64,000 nt of DNA from PALSA-505 sp963762615 (GCA_963762615.1 CAVXLG010000019.1:1-64000), one strand, 5' to 3'; positions 15,736 through 24,747 are shown, numbered from the stretch's first letter. Made by a program: numbers and translations. The notes: a model not told the origin generated them from the sequence alone.

Positions 15736-17232
15736 GCATGAGTTGAGGTTGTCCCGGCGGTCGTAGAACTTGAAAGTGGCGGTCCCCCACCTGAAGCCTG
15801 CCGAGTGGTAGGCCACGGGTGAACGGACTAGGAACACCCGAGGAAGGGAACCGCCGTGAGCAAGACCTATCAGAAGACCACGCGCCCAGACGAGCCTGAC
15901 CCGCAAGGTCCTGGCCAGATGACTATGCCCGAGCAGGTGATGGTGTCGCTGGCCGAGATCGCGGCCTCGGCGAAGGAGGGCCTGCTGGCCTTGTCGGCCG
16001 GGGTCGGCCTGCAGGTGATGTACCAGATCATGCAGGAGGATGTGGCCGCGCTGTGCGGCCCGCGGGGAAGGCGCAACCCTGATCGCGCCGGTTACCGGCA
16101 CTCGGCTGAGGCCGGGTCGGTCACGATGGGCGGCCGCCGGGTGCCGGTCACCCGGCCGCGGGTGCGGGCCGCCGACGGCTCCGGCGAGCTGCACTTGCCC
16201 AGCTACGATCTGTTCTCCTCCACCGAGATCCTCAGTCAGATGGCGCTGGAGCGGATGCTCGCGGGCTTGTCCTCGCGCCGTTATCCGGCGGGGCTGGAGC
16301 CGGTCGGCGCGGGCATCGGCGCGCGGTCAGCCGCTACCTCGAAGTCGGCGGTCTCCCGCCGGTTCGTCGCCGCTACCGAGACTGCCCTGGCCGGGCTGAT
16401 GAGCCGTCGGCTCGATGACCTGGACCTAGTCGCGTTCCTGGTCAACGGCGTGCATTTCGGCGAGCACTGCTGCGTGGTGGCGCTGGGCATCGGCATCGAC
16501 GGGACCAAGTACCCGCTGTCGCTGGCGGAGGGGTCGACGGAGAACAAGACCCTGGTCACCGGCCTGATCACCGGCCTGCGCGACCGCGGCCTGGACGTCA
16601 CCCGGCCCATCCTGGTGGTGATCGACGGGTCGAAGGCGCTGGCCGCCGCGATCAAGGCAGTGTTCGACCAGCCGGTCATCCAAAGATGCCAGGAACACAA
16701 AATCCGCAACGTGACCGACAAGCTACCCGGCCGGCTCCGCCAGGTCACCCAGCGGCGGATGCGCCAGGCCTACCACGCCGCCTCGGCGCTGCAGGCCGAA
16801 GGACTGCTGGCCGAGCTCGCCGCCGAACTGGACAAGACCCATCCCGGCGCCGCCGCCTCGCTGCGCGAGGGGATGGCCGAGACGCTGTCGGTCCTGGCCC
16901 TGGGCGTGCCGCCCACCCTGGCCCGGACGCTGCGCTCCACCAACAGCATCGAGTCGATGATCGGCATCTGCCGGGACCACTCCCGCAACGTCAAGAACTG
17001 GCGAGACGGCACCATGGCACTGCGCTGGTGCGCCGCCGGAATGCTCGAAGCCGATCACCAGTTCCGCCGCGTCAACGGCCACCTGCGCCTGCCGCAACTC
17101 CGCGCCGCGCTCGAAGCGCACTTCACCAAGAATGTCAGTCCCGTGCGCAATGATCAGATTGTGAACGCGGCCTGATGATCAACGGGACCGCCACCGAAGT
17201 TCTACGGAACTCGGGACATCCTCGCATGAGTT
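15736..17232 (+). mobile_element. IS256-type insertion sequence with perfect target duplication
   Basis: The element runs 15745-17223 (1479 bp). Its ends are inverted repeats of about 40 bp (GAGGTTGTCCC at the left; GGGACATCCTC at the right, with GTAGAACTT and GGCGGTCCC shared further in). It is flanked by the 9-bp direct repeat GCATGAGTT (15736-15744 and 17224-17232), the expected IS256 target duplication, so the insertion is simple and probably recent. Confidence 0.9.
15856..17175 (+). CDS. IS256-family (Mutator) transposase, first Asp replaced by Asn
   Basis: A 439-residue transposase, full length for this subgroup. Conserved blocks include ALGIGIDGTKYPLSLAEGST, LVVIDGSKALAAAI (second catalytic Asp, residue 257), QRCQEHKIRNV and RSTNSIESMIGICRDHSRNV (catalytic Glu, residue 366). 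The first catalytic Asp, normally in a IDGVHF-type motif, reads VNGVHF here (Asn at residue 197, codon AAC at 16444-16446). If the alignment is right the enzyme should be inactive. GTG 15856 follows GAGGAAGGGAA. Confidence 0.85.
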   Translation: MSKTYQKTTRPDEPDPQGPGQMTMPEQVMVSLAEIAASAKEGLLALSAGVGLQVMYQIMQEDVAALCGPRGRRNPDRAGYRHSAEAGSVTMGGRRVPVTRPRVRAADGSGELHLPSYDLFSSTEILSQMALERMLAGLSSRRYPAGLEPVGAGIGARSAATSKSAVSRRFVAATETALAGLMSRRLDDLDLVAFLVNGVHFGEHCCVVALGIGIDGTKYPLSLAEGSTENKTLVTGLITGLRDRGLDVTRPILVVIDGSKALAAAIKAVFDQPVIQRCQEHKIRNVTDKLPGRLRQVTQRRMRQAYHAASALQAEGLLAELAAELDKTHPGAAASLREGMAETLSVLALGVPPTLARTLRSTNSIESMIGICRDHSRNVKNWRDGTMALRWCAAGMLEADHQFRRVNGHLRLPQLRAALEAHFTKNVSPVRNDQIVNAA

Positions 17233-17249
17233 TCTCGTAGCCTGGATCC

Positions 17250-17717
17250 ATGCCGAAGGTCCTGGTCACCGGAATGTCGGGCACCGGTAAGTCGACCGCC
17301 CTGCACCTCCTGGGCGAGCGGGGCCATCGCGTCGTGGACACCGACACGGACGAGTGGAGCCGCTGGATCAGCCTGCCGGACGGGTCCGCGGACTGGGTGT
17401 GGCGCGAGGATGCCATCACCACCCTGCTGGCCAGCCACCGGCACGGTCACCTGTTCGTTTCCGGCTGCAAGACCAACCAGGGCAAGTTCTACTCCCAGTT
17501 CGATCACATCGCGCTGCTCAGCGCGCCTGCCGACATCTTGCTGGCCCGGGTCGGGGCACGCGACACCAACCCCTACGGGAAGAATCCAGCCCAGCAAGCT
17601 CTCATCCTGCGGCACCTGGCCGAGGTAGAACCACGGCTGCGCGCGACCGCGACCGTCGAGATCGACGCCTCGGCGCCGATAGCCCAGGTGGTCAAGCAGC
17701 TCGGAGAACTCGCGTAA
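17250..17717 (+). CDS. P-loop nucleotide kinase-like protein
   Basis: A 155-residue cytoplasmic protein with Walker A GMSGTGKS (residues 8-15), a VVDTDTDEW segment where kinases of the shikimate/adenylate type bind substrate, and an LLARVGARDTNPYGK lid-like region. Related to AAA_18/shikimate-kinase-like small-molecule kinases; substrate unknown. Starts 18 bp beyond the IS256 target duplication, so the IS may have displaced its promoter. Confidence 0.75.
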   Translation: MPKVLVTGMSGTGKSTALHLLGERGHRVVDTDTDEWSRWISLPDGSADWVWREDAITTLLASHRHGHLFVSGCKTNQGKFYSQFDHIALLSAPADILLARVGARDTNPYGKNPAQQALILRHLAEVEPRLRATATVEIDASAPIAQVVKQLGELA

Positions 17718-17889
17718 CCGGCGATCGGGGCGATGGGCGCGAAGCAGCAATTCGAGCAGCAACGCGGCTGAACTAGGTCGGACGGCATCACATCAAACCG
17801 AGCGCATCGGGGCAGCTAAACCGAGAACTCGGACGGATTCGGACGGTCTCCGTGATGGCCGGGCCTGTCTCTTAATTCGCGGGTCTGGC

Positions 17890-17908
17890 AGTGCCCGTGG
17901 CGTGCCCG
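17890..17908. promoter_or_regulatory. orphan CGTGCCCG-type repeat pair
   Basis: AGTGCCCG at 17890-17897 and CGTGCCCG at 17901-17908 (period 11), with flanking GGTCATTCACGG as at 10241. No tRNA-Ile remnant is found at the expected 116-117 bp; the core has been lost. A degenerate TGGCCTGA-like pair follows near 18003-18021. No gene in 17718-18195. Confidence 0.45.
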
Positions 17909-18195
17909 ATCGATCGGCATATCAGCGGTAGTCACGGTCATTCACGGCCAACGTCGAACCGCCGATAACCTGCGACGGCACAGGGGTGCCGATCCATCAT
18001 CGGGCCGGATTTTAGCCTGATCCGCGAGTGCAGCAGCGCTACCGAGCCGGTCAGAACCGGCACCTCCCGGGAGGCCGGAAGCCTCGACGCTACACCCAGC
18101 AGTTAGCCCTACTACGCTCGCGAGCGGGCAGCACAGGCTCATTCTTGTCATCTGGCTTGGCTGCACACCGCACAAACTCCTGAGAGGCGAATCAC

Positions 18196-18570
18196 ATGAG
18201 TTCCGCGGCCAGGCTCCTGCCGAGCATTGAGCGCCTGCGGCTGCGGGCGCTGGCCGAAGCCGATACGGAGACCGCCGCTCCGCTGCATGCCGAGGACTAC
18301 TGGCTCATCACTCCGAGCGGCTCAGAGATGACCAAGGACGATTACCTCGGTGCCATTGCGTCCGGGCAACTGAGATACCAGGTGTTTGAGCCCGTTTCCG
18401 AGATGGCAATCCTGGGCGATGCGGTGGTCGCGGTCTTGCGCTACCGGGCCCGCATCAGCTTTGACGACGGACCCGGCCTTACCTGCTGGCACACCGACTG
18501 CTACCGGCTTCGAGACGGGGTTTGGCAAGTCGTGTGGTCCCAAGCCACGGCGATCACCGCCGCGGAATAA
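18196..18570 (+). CDS. DUF4440/NTF2-like protein
   Basis: A 124-residue protein with the NTF2-like order: N-terminal helix ending ALAEADTETAAPLHAEDYWL, the ITPSGSEMTKDDYLGAI segment, then strands AILGDAVVAVLRYRARI, CWHTDCYRLRDGVWQVVWSQ. Typical of DUF4440 (SnoaL-like) proteins; function unknown. GAGAGG lies upstream of ATG 18196. Cargo of the 11.7-18.8 kb element. Confidence 0.8.
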   Translation: MSSAARLLPSIERLRLRALAEADTETAAPLHAEDYWLITPSGSEMTKDDYLGAIASGQLRYQVFEPVSEMAILGDAVVAVLRYRARISFDDGPGLTCWHTDCYRLRDGVWQVVWSQATAITAAE

Positions 18571-18618
18571 CCAGGCCGACAGCTACGGCCAGCAGTCTGA
18601 ACTCGGGCTGTCCCTGAA

Positions 18619-18636
18619 CTGACAAGGAAGCGGTCC
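18619..18636 (+). other. tRNA-Ile core-like scar
   Basis: CTGACAAGGAAGCGGTCC differs at two positions from the tRNA-Ile anticodon segment CTGATAAGGAAGAGGTCC; no T-arm follows. It directly precedes the GGGAGCCA pair at 18639. Confidence 0.35.
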
Positions 18637-18638
18637 AT

Positions 18639-18658
18639 GGGAGCCAATGTGGGAGCCA
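18639..18658. promoter_or_regulatory. paired GGGAGCCA repeats, putative arm-type sites (right end)
   Basis: GGGAGCCA at 18639-18646 and 18651-18658, 126 bp before the tRNA-Arg core at 18765. Confidence 0.6.
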
Positions 18659-18764
18659 CCCGGACGAACGACTTACCCGGCCAGGCGGACGACTACGGAC
18701 ATGCGGCCGACAATCTTGCCAGCTCGCGAACCGATCCGGACGGCGCTGAACGCGATACAGGTAA

Positions 18765-18809
18765 CTACGGATCAGAAGGCTGGGGGTTCGAATCCCTCCG
18801 AGCGCGCCC
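18765..18809 (+). other. tRNA-Arg(ACG) 3' remnant, junction of two elements
   Basis: Same segment as 11665-11709 (anticodon loop to acceptor), but the end reads CCCA instead of CCA. On the left a GGGAGCCA-type right arm, on the right a TGGCCTGA-like left arm at 18868. Confidence 0.8.
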
Positions 18810-18867
18810 ATGAATTCCCAGGTCACAGACCTGATGCCTCACTCGGCGCTGCCTTGCTCGTCTCGGT

Positions 18868-18886
18868 TGGACTGATTTTGGCCTTA
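18868..18886. promoter_or_regulatory. TGGCCTGA-like repeat pair, putative left arm
   Basis: TGGACTGA at 18868-18875 and TGGCCTTA at 18879-18886 (period 11), 103 bp after the tRNA-Arg loop. Related perfect or near-perfect pairs lie at 24728 and 27061. Confidence 0.4.
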
Positions 18887-19163
18887 CTAGCTTCTCCAGC
18901 CGCGCTGTCGAGCCGGTCGGCGTAGCGGTCCATGTCGCCTGGTTGCCTGGTTGGTCGAGCGTGAGATCCGGAAACCCACGATCCCCACTGTTGCGGTGCC
19001 TACCACGCCACAGCAGCCGCGCCACTGGCGATCCACGCCGCCGAGACTGTGGGGTCCTTGCTGCGATGCTACGGTCGAGCGGGGTCTTAGTCAGGTTGAT
19101 GGCAGCAGCGGACCCACTGGATCGGCTGGCGGAAGGCAGCAAGCTCACGTCGAGGAGGCTGCG

Positions 19164-21605
19164 ATGAGGTTGCGTGCAGTGACGATCCTGGCAGCGATCG
19201 CCGCCCTGGTGGGTGGTGTGGCTGCGCCCGCCCTAGCCGGCCGGCCACCCGGGCCGCACTATGCGGCCGCAGGCCAGCTGACCGCGCAGATCCGGTACAC
19301 CACCGGCGGGATCCCGCACATCCTCGCCCATAACTATGCCGACGCCGGCTTCGGGTACGGGTACGCGTTCGCCAAGGACAACCTCTGCACGATGGCCAAC
19401 GGCTATATCACGGTCGAGGCGCAGCGCTCCCGGTACTTCGGGCCGAGCGGCAGCTACATCCAGCGGGCCAGCGGCTTGGTCGAGAACAACCTAGAGTCCG
19501 ACATCTACTTCCAGCAGATCATCGACTCCCACATCGTGCAGCACCTTGCGCAGGGCCTCAACGCGGACGAGAAGCAGACCGTAGCCGGTTACGTCAAGGG
19601 CTACAACACCTACCTGGCCGACGTCGGCGGCGCCGAGGGCGTCCCCGACCCGACGTGCCGCGGCCAGGCCTGGGTGAAGCCGATCACGGTGCTCGACGCT
19701 TACATGCGCGTCTACCAGCTCATGCTGGAGGGGAGCAGCGACGTCGCGATCAGCGGCATCACCGAAGCGGCCCCGCCGACGGCGGCACAGGCCGCGCACC
19801 CGGCCGCCATCAACCCGGCGCGCACCGCGCGGGCGCTCGCCACCGCCTGGCGGGCACACACGAGCACGCTGGGCAGCAACGCGGTCGCGATCGGTTCCGC
19901 GGGCACCAGGGACCACCGCGGCCTCCTGCTCGGCAACCCGCACTTCCCGTGGATCGGCACCGAGCGCTTCTTCCAGGCGCAGCTCACCATCCCCGGCAAG
20001 ATCAACGTCACCGGTGCGTCGCTGTACGGCGTCCCGCTCGTCCTTATCGGGCACAACGAAAACGTGGCGTGGAGCCACACCGTGTCGACCGCGATCCGGT
20101 TCACCCCGTTCCAGCTCACGCTCGTCAAGGGCCGCCCGACCGAGTACCTGCAAAACGGCAAGGCCGTGGCCATGACCCCGCGCACGGTGACCGTGCTGGC
20201 GAAGCAGCCGGACGGCAAGCTGGCCAAGGTCACCCACACCCTCTGGTGGACCCGCTACGGCCCGGTCTTCAGCAACCTCGAAGGCGTCGCGCTGCCGTGG
20301 ACCACCACCACCGCGTTCGCCTTCGCCGACGCCAACGCCAACAACCTCGCCCGGGCGGTCAACACCTGGTTCGGCTTCGACCGCGCGACGAGCACCCAGC
20401 AGATGCTGTCGATCCTGAAGAAGTACCAGGGCATCCCCTGGGTCAACACGATCGCGACGGACCGGGCGGGCCTCGCCCTGTACGCGGACATCGGCAGCAT
20501 CCCGAACGTGAGCAACGCCGAGGCGCACAGGTGCGACACGCCGCTCGGCGCGTTCACGTTCGCCGCGGTCGGGCTGCCGATCCTGAACGGCGCCACGACG
20601 TCCTGCGACTGGGCGAACGACTCGGACGCCGCCGTGCGGGGCATCTTCGGGCCCAAGCACGAGCCGTACCTGCTGCGGCATGATTACGTCACGAACTCCA
20701 ACGACAGCTTCTGGCTGGCCAACCCGCACCATCCGCTGACCGGGTTCGCCCGGATCATCGGCACCGAGGACACCGCGCGTACGCTGCGGACCAGGATCGG
20801 CCTGATCCAGGTGCAGGCGCGGATCGACGGCACCGACGGGCAGGGCGGCCCTGGGTTCACCCTGGCCGCGATGCGCCACCTCGACCTGTCCGATGACTCG
20901 TACGCGGCGCAGCTCACCTTGTCCAGCCTGGTGAAGCTCTGCGACCAGTTCCAGGCCTCGGGCGGTTACGCGCCCACGACGGGCGGCGGCAAGGTCAAGC
21001 TCGGCGACGCCTGCACCACCCTGGCGCAATGGAACGGGCGGTCCGACCCCGCGCAGCGCGGCGCAGTCCTGTTCGCCAGGTTCTGGAACTTCGCGTGGGC
21101 GGCCAAGCCGTCGCCGTTCGGCCACCCGTTCCAGTTGTCCCACCCGGTGACCACGCCGTACGGGCTCAACACCAAGAACGCCACGGTTCGCACCGCGCTG
21201 GGCAACGCCATCCAGCAGCTCAACGCGGCGCACATCCCGATCGACACCACGCTGGGCGCGGTGCAGTACGTGACCTACCACGGCAAGCACATTACGATCC
21301 CGGGCGGCCCAGGCGACCCGGACGGGATCTTCAACGCGATCGGCGAGGGCACCTATCCCGGTGACTCGCTCACCTCGCCCGACGGCGGCTCGTCGTTCAT
21401 CCAGGTAGTGACCTGGCGGCCGGGCTCCGCGTGCCCGGTCGGGTCGACGATCCTCACCTACTCCGAGTCGTCCAACCCCACCTCCCCGCATTTCGCCGAC
21501 CAGACCAAGTTGTTCAGCAAGAAGCACTGGCTACGCGACAGGTTCTGCCAGTCCCAGATCGCCGCCGACCCGAACCTGCAGGTGACCACCGTCAGATCCC
21601 GGTGA
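19164..21605 (+). CDS. secreted penicillin-acylase-family amidase (Ntn hydrolase)
   Basis: An 813-residue precursor. Signal peptide at about 1-25 (MRLRAVTILAAIAALVGGVA, then APALAG). The alpha part contains RYTTGGIPHILAHNYADAGF and GYGYAFAKDNLCTM. The autocatalytic nucleophile is Ser238 in LGSNAVAIG, with downstream GNPHFPW and GHNENVAWSHT, the classic penicillin G acylase/PvdQ/aculeacin acylase pattern. Such enzymes remove acyl chains from lactones, lipopeptides or beta-lactams outside the cell; the substrate here is unknown. ATG 19164 follows GAGGAGG with 5-base spacing; the frame is open further upstream but without a signal peptide start. It is the largest gene in the 18.8-24.9 kb segment. 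Confidence 0.88.
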   Translation: MRLRAVTILAAIAALVGGVAAPALAGRPPGPHYAAAGQLTAQIRYTTGGIPHILAHNYADAGFGYGYAFAKDNLCTMANGYITVEAQRSRYFGPSGSYIQRASGLVENNLESDIYFQQIIDSHIVQHLAQGLNADEKQTVAGYVKGYNTYLADVGGAEGVPDPTCRGQAWVKPITVLDAYMRVYQLMLEGSSDVAISGITEAAPPTAAQAAHPAAINPARTARALATAWRAHTSTLGSNAVAIGSAGTRDHRGLLLGNPHFPWIGTERFFQAQLTIPGKINVTGASLYGVPLVLIGHNENVAWSHTVSTAIRFTPFQLTLVKGRPTEYLQNGKAVAMTPRTVTVLAKQPDGKLAKVTHTLWWTRYGPVFSNLEGVALPWTTTTAFAFADANANNLARAVNTWFGFDRATSTQQMLSILKKYQGIPWVNTIATDRAGLALYADIGSIPNVSNAEAHRCDTPLGAFTFAAVGLPILNGATTSCDWANDSDAAVRGIFGPKHEPYLLRHDYVTNSNDSFWLANPHHPLTGFARIIGTEDTARTLRTRIGLIQVQARIDGTDGQGGPGFTLAAMRHLDLSDDSYAAQLTLSSLVKLCDQFQASGGYAPTTGGGKVKLGDACTTLAQWNGRSDPAQRGAVLFARFWNFAWAAKPSPFGHPFQLSHPVTTPYGLNTKNATVRTALGNAIQQLNAAHIPIDTTLGAVQYVTYHGKHITIPGGPGDPDGIFNAIGEGTYPGDSLTSPDGGSSFIQVVTWRPGSACPVGSTILTYSESSNPTSPHFADQTKLFSKKHWLRDRFCQSQIAADPNLQVTTVRSR

Positions 21606-21889
21606 CGCCGCAGCGCGGCCTGGCCCGGGTGGGCCGCACGGCCCACCTGGTGCCGTTCCCACCGCCCGGCAGCCACCTGGGTGTCATCAAGAGAGATGGC
21701 CCCACTGGTCGGCGTGAATCGTGTCCCACCGGGGGCGGCGGGTCTCAGCGGGAGGCTAGTTCCCAGACTTTTGTTGTTTTTGCCGGTCGGTCCATAGCTC
21801 GGCGGCGAACAGGTTGGGGCCGAGCCCAAGGATCAGTCCGATGCTGTAGTTCTTCCCTGGCGTCGGCGCGGTCAGAGAGACCTGTGTGA

Positions 21890-22280
21890 GCGCGGCGAGA
21901 TCGCCGAAGGCGAGCAGCAGCCGGTCTTCGCGCTCTCGTCCAGCTGGCGTTTGCGCAGTACGGTCAGCGCGACCACTAGCTCGCCGTCGAGCGGCAGCGT
22001 CCGCTTGCCGTTACGGGACTTCGGCTCCTCGATGCGGACTCTGTACTCGACCAGGACCCGCGACTGATTGACCGTCAGCGTCCCGGACCCGCAAGTCGAT
22101 ATCCGACCAGCGCAGGCCGAGCACTTCACCACGGCGCAGGCCATAGAGCGACAGGCGCCATGCAGCGTGCAGCTGATCACGGGACGCCGTTGCCAGGAAC
22201 TTCTTGACCTCCGCCTTGCTCCACGTTTCGCGCTCTCGCAGGGTGTGTTCGGGCGGGCTGACGAGCCTTGCCACATTGCG
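21890..22280 (-). pseudogene. tyrosine recombinase fragment, frameshifted
   Basis: One frame (ARLVSPPEHTLRERETWSK, AEVKKFLATA, RLSLYGLRRGEVLGLRWSDI) holds the core-binding edge and the first catalytic arginine box; after about 22090 the protein continues in another frame (TLTVNQSRVLVEYRVRIEEP, then RNGKRTLPLDGELVVAL). The HxxR, LGH and tyrosine parts are missing. It is not next to a visible tRNA remnant. 21606-21889 shows no gene. Confidence 0.75.
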
Positions 22281-22283
22281 GAC

Positions 22284-22600
22284 AAGGCGGCGTGCTGCGC
22301 GCGCCGCGGGCCGACACTTGCGTCGGCCTCCGGCCTTGGGAGAGGCCTCGGCCGACGCGCGTCAGCCGCCGGATAGCCCGTCGCAGATCAGGCGGGCTCA
22401 TTCGGTCACGCAATTGATGCTGCTCGTGCCGTCTTCCTCGCCGGTTCATTGTCCCGTTCCCGGCCGCCGCGTCGAGGTCGCTCCCTCCGGTCGCGTCGCA
22501 GGCGATCGGCTTCGCCGAACCTCGGTCCGACACCCGCACGCCCAGGATTCGGTGCCTGCGACGAAGACGGGAGATGACCAGGGGTCCGGCCGACGTGCCC
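22284..22600. repeat. interspersed repeat R1, copy b
   Basis: Aligns with 2062-2420 over most of its length (GC-rich first part, AGCCCG/CGGGCT stem-loop near 22374, then the GGTCGCTCCCTCCGGTCGCG block). It runs directly into the integrase fragment on the minus strand. Confidence 0.6.
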
Positions 22601-22975
22601 GGGCACCTCACCAGCAGCACACCGGATCGCCGAGCCAATCGGGGACTGCTTGCGGATCACTCTTCTTGGGTGCCCGTCTGGATGCGCGCACGTCGCAGGC
22701 GCTTCTCAAAGAGCTTGCCACTAGCCGTGCGCCGGTACCCGTAATGTCCATCAGTGCATTTCAATCTGATGGCCACGGTGCTGATGTTAATTTGCCATCC
22801 AATCCGAAAGGGCCAATGGTATCTACCTGGCAAGCAATTTACATTTCTCTGCATGATAGCTGGTAGCTTCCGAGTGATTATTGCGGGTTGCCCGTTGGCC
22901 ATACGATTTCGGCGCTGCGCCCCGCTTCCCCCAGCAGCGCGCCGTCCAGGTGGCCCGACCCGGTGGCAGGGTTCT
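22601..22975. other. no gene seen; locally AT-richer
   Basis: No product recognised. The part 22740-22880 is clearly more AT-rich than its surroundings (for example GTGCTGATGTTAATTTGCCA), suggesting foreign or relic DNA between the R1 repeat and the IS256 remnant. Confidence 0.4.
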
Positions 22976-23371
22976 CCCCTTGTCCAGTTCGGCGGCGAGC
23001 TCGGCCAGCAGCCCCTCGGCCTGGAGGGCAGACTCGGCGTGGCAGGCCTGCCGGCCGTCTAGGCCGCACAGCCGGTGACGTCCTCGTCGAACATGGTGGC
23101 CATCACCTGCAGGCCCGTGCCCACGGCCAGCGCCAGCAGGCCCTCCTTCGCCGCCCCCGCGATCTCGGCCATCGACACCATCACCCGCCCAGGGACGGCG
23201 ATCTCTCCCGGCTGCGGGTCAAGCTGCGCACGGCGGCTGTTCTTCTGGTAGGTGTTGCTCACGACGGTCCCCTTCCTTCGTCGGATGACTTGGCGGTCGC
23301 CGGCACCTACCACTCGGCAGGCCACGGGCGGGGGACCGCCAATCAAGTTCTACGAAGACCGGGACAACCTC
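22976..23371 (-). mobile_element. IS256-type remnant with internal deletion
   Basis: On the minus strand the start of a transposase (SNTYQKNSRRAQLDPQPGEI, then MVSMAEIAGAAKEGLLALAV) resembles the first 70 residues of the 15856 transposase, and then jumps to a segment matching its middle (ALQAEGLLAELAAELDK). The outer inverted repeat (CGGGACAACCTC ending at 23371) is kept. It cuts off the 5' end of the reductase-like gene that follows. Confidence 0.75.
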
Positions 23372-23816
23372 CGCATGTACGAATCCACGACTTTCTGGGA
23401 GACCGCGCCGACCAGCACCGATCAACCCGCCGTGACGCAGGACTTCGCGGAGATTCTGGCAGGCGGCCGAAAAGATCGTCTACTCCCGAACGCTGCAGAC
23501 GCCATCCAGCGGGCGGACCCGGATTGAGCGCGCCTTCTACCCTGCGGCGATCAAGCACCTTAAGGAGTCCTCGGCCCGCGACATCACGATCGGCGGAGCC
23601 GAACTGGCTGGCGAGGCGATGGCTGTGGGCTTGGTCAACGAGTGCCACCTATTCCTCAACCCGGTCATTGTCGGTGGCGGAAAACGCGCTCTGCCGGACG
23701 ACGTTCACTGCCAGCTTAAGCTGTTGGCCGAGCACCGCTTCGAAAACGGTGTTGTTCACCTCCACTATGGCCTGGGATCCACCAAGAGAGAGCGAGAAAA
23801 TGGCCATCAGCGTTGA
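23372..23816 (+). pseudogene. RibD-C/dihydrofolate-reductase-like gene, truncated and frameshifted
   Basis: Begins abruptly at the IS end with RMYESTTFWETAPTSTDQPA, continues TQDFAEI, then after one extra T near 23453 the other frame reads WQAAEKIVYSRTLQT, SARDITIGGAELAGEAMAVG, LVNECHLFLNPVIVGGGKRA, ENGVVHLHYG. This is the C-terminal three quarters of a RibD_C dihydrofolate-reductase-like protein. The NADPH-binding start is lost, so it should be inactive. Confidence 0.75.
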
Positions 23817-24093
23817 TGACGCCCTCAACCTGTCAGTCATGATCATGCGTGGCGACAGAGGTTGGCTGGTCAGCATGGCAACGCAAGGCGATGCCCGGGG
23901 GAGCAACGTCGTCGACTACGAGTTTGCCGACATGCGCTGGGACAAGTCTCTTGTAGAGACGGAGATCCTGATGACGGCCTGGCTCGCCGGACGCGGCTTC
24001 GTGATCCGGACGCCTTGGCATACCACTGAACTCACTGGTAGTGAGTCCGGTGCGTTCCAGACCGAGGCCGTGTTTTCGCGGCAGTTGCCCTAG
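23800..24093 (+). CDS. hypothetical small protein
   Basis: A 97-residue soluble protein (MAISVDDALNLSVMIMRGDR, then WDKSLVETEILMTAWLAGRG, ending ESGAFQTEAVFSRQLP). No family recognised. ATG 23800 overlaps the end of the broken reductase gene and has AGAGAGCGAG just before it. Base composition is slightly less GC-rich than its neighbours. Confidence 0.5.
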   Translation: MAISVDDALNLSVMIMRGDRGWLVSMATQGDARGSNVVDYEFADMRWDKSLVETEILMTAWLAGRGFVIRTPWHTTELTGSESGAFQTEAVFSRQLP

Positions 24094-24133
24094 CCGCCGG
24101 TTGCCGCACGTGGCGCTGGTCGCTGAAACATCT

Positions 24134-24150
24134 CTAATAAGGAAGAGGTC
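24134..24150 (+). other. tRNA-Ile core-like scar
   Basis: CTAATAAGGAAGAGGTC matches the tRNA-Ile anticodon segment at 16 of 17 positions. No T-arm, acceptor or arm-type pair is attached. Confidence 0.4.
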
Positions 24151-24271
24151 GATGATGACGTCTATCCCAGCTCATCAGCCTTAGCTCGCCAGGGCTTACC
24201 AACGGCAGGGGTAACAGCGGCCGATCGCATCGACTGCACCGGTTCGGTAGTGGATCCGTCCAATAGTCAAG

Positions 24272-24685
24272 ATGTATCGTGAATCCGTGGACCAGGCTAC
24301 CCGGGACGACATCGCAGCGGCAGCGGCAGCGCATCAAGAACTGGGCCGCGACTATGACGACGCGGTCGCCGAGGGCTTGATCGACCGGATCGGCGCGGAG
24401 ATCGACAAGCGGGTGGATGCCAGGCTTGGCGCTGGCTCCCGAGGCCCCCGTCCGTCGGCTGAAGCCTCGCGGTCGGGCAGGCGCCAGGCGGTGTGGACCG
24501 GCGTCGGGATCGGTGCGGGGGCCGGTGCCGGGATCATCGCGATCGTGGCCGTGATCGCTAATGCTGGTAATCACAGCAACGCTGTAGTCGTGGCGGTAGT
24601 CGCGGTCTGGCTCATCCTGGCCGTCCTCGGCCTGGGCACGGTCACGCTCCTGATGCGCAGGTACCGCAGCCCGGGACGCGGATGA
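24272..24685 (+). CDS. small membrane protein, inverted paralog of 26538-26930
   Basis: A 137-residue protein. The N-terminal soluble part (DQATRDDIAAAAAAHQELGR, DYDDAVAEGLIDRIGAEIDK, RVDARL) is followed by two transmembrane helices (about residues 74-96 and 104-130). The same N-terminal pattern (HHELGPGYDDAVAEGLVERI) occurs in the inverted gene at 26538-26930. The family resembles small actinobacterial membrane proteins of unknown role. ATG 24272 matches the paralog's start. Confidence 0.7.
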   Translation: MYRESVDQATRDDIAAAAAAHQELGRDYDDAVAEGLIDRIGAEIDKRVDARLGAGSRGPRPSAEASRSGRRQAVWTGVGIGAGAGAGIIAIVAVIANAGNHSNAVVVAVVAVWLILAVLGLGTVTLLMRRYRSPGRG

Positions 24686-24727
24686 CTGGCAGTTGACGCT
24701 TAACTGTCAAGATCGCTTCAGGCGGCC

Positions 24728-24747
24728 TGGCCGGATTCTGGCCGGAC
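24728..24747. promoter_or_regulatory. paired TGGCCGGA repeats, putative arm-type sites (right end)
   Basis: TGGCCGGAT at 24728-24736 and TGGCCGGAC at 24739-24747 (period 11), 116 bp before the tRNA-Arg core at 24844. Confidence 0.5.

Noticed and set aside
18765..19148. Possible integrase remnant ending in RARRDSNPQPSDP
   Set aside because: Only the tail encoded by the tRNA remnant matches integrase-type ends; the rest has no recombinase motif, so the frame is probably spurious.
19491..21527. Long open frame of 678 codons on the minus strand
   Set aside because: It is antisense to the acylase gene, which has a signal peptide, nucleophile motif and good ribosome-binding site. The antisense protein is Arg/Gly/Val-rich with no motif, as expected in GC-rich DNA.
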